A stretch of DNA of 64,000 nt from Ceriagrion tenellum (taxonomy: Eukaryota > Arthropoda > Insecta > Odonata > Coenagrionidae): assembly GCA_963169105.1 (NCBI GenBank), contig OY720639.1, positions 124,331,117 through 124,395,116 of the forward strand, read 5' to 3'. The notes beneath the pieces were generated by a model that was given only the letters and a program-made list of their open reading frames with translations, had not been told where the DNA came from and searched no databases. Numbering within the stretch: the first letter of the stretch is position 1; the number at the start of each line of letters is the position of its first letter. The position numbers and the translations under genes are program-made. Of the stretch, positions 58,550 to 64,000 are shown piece after piece.

Positions 58550-61010
58550 TGGTGAAAGTTAGGGGGGTTATAATTGGGATGTAAAACTTTTGAAATACTA
58601 TGAGGGATATTTAAAGTGTGTATGAAGAGTTGTAAATGGCCATAAAAAACTTGCATAGTGGTATTTTTAAAAGTTGAAATCCATGAAAATTCAAGTTTAC
58701 TACACTTACTACCTCTGGATCAATCACATAATAGGTGCTAAATTTTTACAGTGCAATTGAGATATTGAGTTGCGTGAAAATGTTTTGCGATATAATTATA
58801 ATTTGAAGGCGCTGTCATGCATAAAAATGTAATTTTTGCCTCATTCTCAGGCTTAGTTTTCCATGGAACTTCAATTCACCCGGAAGAAAGTACATGATGC
58901 TTCCAAAGATAAGGACAAAAAAATCGAAAGGCATTACTAGATCGAAATAGTACTCAAAATGTACTACTCGTTTTGATTATACTCAAAGCTACTTTTTCTT
59001 ACCGGCGGTAAAGATACTTTGATAATGAACGATAAGTTATTGAAAAGATATGTCATTTCTCTGTTGAAGGTAGTGCGAGCGAGATATTTCCCTAATCATA
59101 ATAGAGACCATATTCGAATGATACGCTTTAATTTCTCCAGCAGTGAAACACACGAATTAAACATTGGATTATTAATGGTGACATAATATAGTTTTACATG
59201 ACAGAAATTGTAATTTAATGAAAATAAGTCTTCAACTTGACCCATTTTTTTCGCGCGATGCGTTTGAAACTCCTACAAAACGAAAGGTTTTTTTTGATAC
59301 CCAAGAACCTATTGCGGTGACAATATGATTAATTTTCAAATATTGTTGAGAGAACATACAAACTACACGCTGTTAGTTTTTTACGACATCTAAGTGTGAG
59401 AAGTTCCTCATTTTGTAAATAATGTCTCTCTGGAGTGCATACACGTACCATTTCTCATGTAAAAGAGCTGTTATATTTTGGCGAATAGCTCCGAAAGTAA
59501 TTTGGTAAGGGGTTGAATATTTGGTGTTATTATAAGGGTGAGAAATTTTTCTTTAAATGAGACCAAATTCATTGATTTCTAAGGAAAATGATTTATTGCT
59601 TGAACTACCTTAAAGCATTCTACCATATGCGTTCCATATTTAGAGGCTCAACTATTTTTAGAGGATTATATAACTTTTTTTCGTTTATCTCAAACTGTCC
59701 ATGCGACATGGGGAGTTAAATCGTTTTAATAACTCACATTCCTCTGATCTCAAAATGCCAGTCAATTGGTAAAAATAACCCCATTATCTAATTTCGCAGA
59801 GCCTACTGCAAAAATCGGCCGAATGGCAATCACAGAGTGTCGGCCGGGAATCCTCCGTCGTTCTTCGAAAGGTTAAGTCGAATAAAGGAAGTTTCCGAAA
59901 TAATCCGGAGTAGTGTTCCCTATTCTCATTAAAACGTCACTATTCGTTCATCAGAGTTCATTCCAAGTGCTCCAGGTTTGTTTTTTTCCCGCTCGCATTG
60001 CTTATGAGGAGAGGAATTTTCATTGGGAATATCCGCTCGAGTCGTTACTACTGAACATCCAATGAAACCAGAGATTCGACTTCATTTCCCAAGAATTCGA
60101 CAACCGACTCCAACTGTCTCATGTTTTAGGATTGGAAGATTTGGGAGAGGAAGGAAGGTTCTACATCTCAGAGTTAGGTTTTTAATTTGCTTTCTTCCGA
60201 AGACGCGCGAGCCCTTCAGAGTCCCTCTTCCACATTTGATGAGGATCGAAGAATAAAAGTTTTCGAGGAGTCACTTCCTCCCTCAAAAGGGCATGAATTC
60301 CGTTTGCCGTTTTCAATTTCATCTGTCAAGCGTGGGAACTTGCTGAGAGTCAAAAAGAGCTATAATGAATGCTTATTTCTCATATTCCGGACATTTATGT
60401 TCAAAAATTAATGCGTCAGATTGGCATATATGTGGTGTAAAAGTCACAGTGCCTAGTTGATAAAAATCAGTGCCTAGTTGATAAAAAATCACGGTGCCTA
60501 ATAATTGCTAGCTAGTGTTTGCAGCCTATTCATCCTCTTGACGGAGAATAAAAGAAATATTGGACCCTTTTGTTGACCGTTGACTTTTGTTCGCTGCTCT
60601 CTACTAAATATATGAGCGCAGTTGCTTTATATTAGTTTCTAACCCTTTGCTTCAGACAATGCTCTAGAAAATACCCCACGCCCAGTCGTAATTCCTTATT
60701 TTTTCCAATTTCAGTCACTGATGGACGTGATTTGGGGCCAATTTACCATGATAATGAGGGTGTTTTTTTCATTTGCCTTCTGCTGGTTAAGTAGAATTGA
60801 TAAAATAAAAACTTCAATAAATACCTTAGTGTTCCCTTTTTTCGCTATTAAATATTTTTTTAAAACTTTTAGGCCATATATAAACATATGAACATTCGAT
60901 CATGGTCAGGCTGCTCAGCGGTGTATACGTATTCATGTAGAAAAAGGTAGAAAGAAAGTGGATAGGAGATAAATATATGGACTAACTATGGAAAATATAT
61001 GGTGATGTGA
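58550..61010. other. AT-rich stretch with a small tandem repeat; CpG patch at 59.8-60.3 kb
   Basis: A 21-22-nt unit beginning CAGTGCCTAGTTGATAAAAA occurs at 60,447-60,467 and 60,468-60,489, with a partial third copy. Plus frames 60,023-60,256 and 60,187-60,411 lie in a GC-richer patch without recognisable domains. Confidence 0.4.
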
Positions 61011-61047
61011 AGATGGAATGATGGCCGATTCCAAGTGGAAAAAATAC

Positions 61048-61116
61048 AACTGGACCGGGAATGCAACCACGGACCTGTCTTCGTGTCAGATGCTCAGACC
61101 ACTAAGCTGTCCAGTC
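61048..61116 (-). mobile_element. tRNA-derived SINE head, same family as 14.5 kb
   Basis: The minus strand folds with a complete 7-bp acceptor (GACTGGA/TCCAGTT), a D stem (GCTT/GAGC) and T-arm sequence GTCCGTGGTTGCATTCCCGG. This is identical to the 14.5 kb heads apart from a GC/CG swap inside the B box. The A box reads CAGCTTAGTGG. The anticodon loop is 9 nt and different. Downstream (to about 61,020) it continues ATTTTTTCCACTTGGAAT, matching the ATTTTTCTCATGGCAAT body at 14.5 kb. It is a single-orientation copy. Confidence 0.6.
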
Positions 61117-61129
61117 TACTAAGAAACCA

Positions 61130-64000
61130 CTGGAATCAGCGGGGGCTTTATATGAACAAACACCCCCAAGGCTTGACCCATAGAAGCGGCCAAGAGATTG
61201 CTCTAGGATAATTTTCGGAAGGATCACTCGGGTGGCAAAAAATAAATAAAAATATATCGAACGAAGGTGGACAGAAAACTGAGTAACACTCTAGAAACAA
61301 ATACGCTTAGGATCCTTATATTTCGGCAGCGTTTCGTGAGGCATCAGTCATTGGCGAAAAAGGAATGAGACTTTTTAGACTCTTTAGACTCGCCGTTAGT
61401 GATTGTTACGAAAAATTAGTGACACTAGCATATGACGTATTGCTACCAAACAATTGATTTCTGTTTCCTCCATCATTCTTTTCCATATTCCATCTCTTTC
61501 CATGGTTGATGTTCCAACACTCTCCACCTCATGCCTGAGCGGTTACTCAAAGGTTGGTATGCAGACGTAGATGTACCTGGAATATAAAACGTTTACTTGG
61601 AATCCGAAGTCGGCGAAGCGAAAATTGATGGCCTCTTAGAAAAAGACCTTACAATGGTCATCTAGCGGTGTTATGGTGTTTCAGGAAGTTTACAGTTGGA
61701 CGGAAATCAATGTCCAGCCTGCCATATACCCTCAGGGATTGTCATGAAGAGACTTGGTACGTGGAATCTTCGTATGCGTGGGAGACGAATGTGAAAGTAT
61801 TGAATTGTGCATTCGACCGACATCGCAAACCCAAAACCGCGCCAGAATCAGCTTAACCTTTTCCTCCGCCTCCGCTGCTGTATTCACTAGCCACCCACGC
61901 ACCTTCTGTCGCATTCCTTCTTTTCACCCTTAACTAGAGACCAGACCGCTCATTAGCCATCGGGATTTTCAGATTATGAGTCTCGTTTCGAATATCAGGT
62001 TTCCTTTCCCGACCAAGAGTGGTAGGTGTGGGTTCATTGAAAAAAGGGCGCCAATTTAACTAAAAAACTCAGCTGCAAATTTGAGTGATGTCTTTAATGC
62101 GGAGGCACATGAAAATCACAGCAAGAGCCTCACAAATTGGTTGGTATTTCATTATCTCGTCTAACACGCTTAGTGCAGTTTTCATGTGCATAAATATTAT
62201 GAACCAAGAAAAGTTTTTACTAATTTCTGGCCTGAGTAAGAACGCACTATATTGTACGAACTATAAATTGTATTTGGAATTGTAAAAAGTTTATTATTTT
62301 AACGCTGGCTTAGTATTTTCTCCCATCTCTCACTACTTTCTCCGCACTCCTTCTGCTGGAAAGAAAGGCATTTAGAGATTTAATGGCCCAAGTAAATTCT
62401 GGTATTTTCGCAGTTCCGTAAGAATTTCGATGACCTGTTTTGAGGGTGTCATCTGTTCATTGGTTAGAACATTTTTACGTAGAAAATTTTTCTCATATAA
62501 CACTATCGTCTTACTGATTGTGAGTAATATTTTGTATGTAACTTTTTTCCTTCACATCTTGCTAATATGTTACGGTTGCTTAAAAATTTTCGAAAAAATT
62601 TTGACTGCGGCTTTGCTAATTTTGCGCTAAATATAATAAAACCGAATCCACCACTAATTTTTGCCAAAATTGTGCAGACGTGTCTTTTTATTGACAAAGA
62701 CTTTGCTAGATATATGTTGTTATGTCACTAGAAGCTTAATCTAACGTTCGGTTACTTAGCTCGCGGTCATTAGGCCACTGTAACTCGAATCTCCGCTTGA
62801 ATGAGAGCTATTGTGTGAGCAGATCCCCCTTAGGTATGCTAGATTGGTGGAGGATTATCGAAGCTCTGAATATTGCAGTTACTCATCTCGGTAGTAATTT
62901 GTGCTCCGCCATATTGGGAAATCCTAGGGCCGAGCTTCAACTGGTTGATATCGAATGCTCCGCTCTCTTAGGGGTAACTAACCTGATGTGAGCGCTCTTT
63001 TTTAACGATCGTTTACTAGGAGACCGGTTTTTTAAGGAAGCTAACGTGCAAGATTCTCTTAACGTTGTCCGGGGCTGGAATCCCGGCCGTGGCAACAATT
63101 TTCACAGCGTATCAGGTGCTGTTCTTGGGTACTACGTGGAAAGTACTTCAAGTTCAGTGTTCTCTCCGTTAGGTGGGGTATAAAATTGTGGAACTGTTGG
63201 CGTGATCCATTAAACGTAACGTAATATACAAGCCAAACCATCAATTGCTCATTTCCCAAGCAATCCTTTTAATACTAGCTAATATACCTATCCATAAATG
63301 CCATAAATGGCCTCGGTTGTCTACCATTCCCCCAAAATGTATCTACTACTGGTATATTGTCAGATTACGAAATATGTCCAGCGTTAACCTTAGAAATATC
63401 TATATAAAATATTTATTACGATCTTTCAGGTAAAATCAATTTTGCCCATGCTGGTTGAGAAAATGACATAGAAGATACACTACTTTTTCGTGTACAAGAG
63501 TGAGGAAAAATTCAACATTTTTGAGGGCCACCATTAAAAAATATTCCATTGCGCCGAAGTCGAAGTCAAATGATTTCGGCATGAAAACAATTTTCTTGTC
63601 TAAAATAAATCGAACTTTAATCTTGGTGGACATCTGATAATATGTGGCATGAGCTCGTTTTCTCACGGAACTGAATATTCTTTTTGGTAATCTCCCCCCA
63701 CTTCCACGTTATTGAGTTCCTCCGAATTCCTTTGTCCGGTCAAGACTTCTTTTTGAACCGGGTATTCCTTGCCCGATTTCTCCCCACGAAGACATCCATT
63801 CCAATTAGACGTCGGTTCACATATCGTACAAGGTATTTTTTCCCTCCAACCCTCCTCTCGTAGGCCTTAGTTCACAAAATTTTCCTTATTGCCTTCTTCA
63901 ATCGTCCGTTCCAACTTTGCCTCCCAAAAGACTTGGATGAGGGATCTTGGAGTATAAACCCTTGGATGCTCGAGTGGGATCCCGAGATAATTGTATTCCG
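61130..64000. other. AT-rich stretch, nothing firmly recognised
   Basis: An exon-like stretch lies at 61,696-61,760 (TTTACAG, then LDGNQCPACHIPSGIVMKRL, then GTACGT). The frame 62,797-62,991 has no family features. No other gene or repeat could be supported up to the window end. Confidence 0.3.

Noticed and set aside
1..64000. CRISPR arrays, bacterial operons, rRNA genes, phage or plasmid features
   Set aside because: None seen; all evidence points to eukaryotic nuclear DNA dominated by retroelements.

Overview
This window looks like intergenic or intronic DNA from a large, AT-rich animal genome, most likely an arthropod and probably an insect. The evidence is the set of decayed non-LTR retrotransposons of kinds common in insects (RTE-like and CR1-like reverse transcriptases), tRNA-derived SINEs, a TTAA-flanked piggyBac-type MITE, and GT-AG splice signals. 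There are no bacterial-style operons or ribosome binding sites. I could not fix the species. Most open frames are chance frames, many of them in polypurine/polypyrimidine islands.

Layout. 1-16.6 kb is mostly unrecognised AT-rich sequence with pyrimidine-rich islands (6.1, 8.9-9.4, 11.3-11.8 kb), two SINE-like units (7.35 kb and an inverted double tRNA SINE at 14.4-14.7 kb) and a 108-bp tandem duplication (12.8 kb). 16.6-17.6 kb is a decayed LINE. 21.8-22.3 kb holds the only plausible cellular gene piece, three short phase-compatible exons. 24.8-25.6 kb is a CpG-rich island. 27.6-28.9 kb (minus) and 32.1-33.8 kb (plus) are 5'-truncated LINEs that keep recognisable reverse transcriptase cores. 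35.7-36.7 kb is a minus-strand LINE tail split by a foldback element with a target-site duplication. 40.6-40.9 kb is a piggyBac-type MITE. 44.06-44.32 kb is a second foldback with its own target-site duplication. 48.8-49.3 kb is a CR1-like remnant. 53.7-56.5 kb is a nearly full-length but broken RTE-like LINE with endonuclease and reverse transcriptase parts. 61.05-61.12 kb is a second copy of the tRNA SINE head.

The most interesting structure is the pair of foldback elements at 36.0 and 44.1 kb. They are unrelated in sequence but share one architecture: inverted arms, a one-sided extension of about 42-44 nt, a 12-13-bp target-site duplication, and near the centre a fold with the hammerhead ribozyme core (CUGANGA, stem II, GAAA, minimal stem III, NUH cleavage site). 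This fits Penelope-like retroelement terminal repeats, which are known to carry hammerhead motifs. The inverted double tRNA SINE with a perfect 15-bp target-site duplication is the second unusual mobile unit.

Nothing here forms a multi-gene pathway. The mobile elements are related by shared machinery (LINE reverse transcriptases probably mobilised the SINEs) and by nesting, which gives relative insertion ages.
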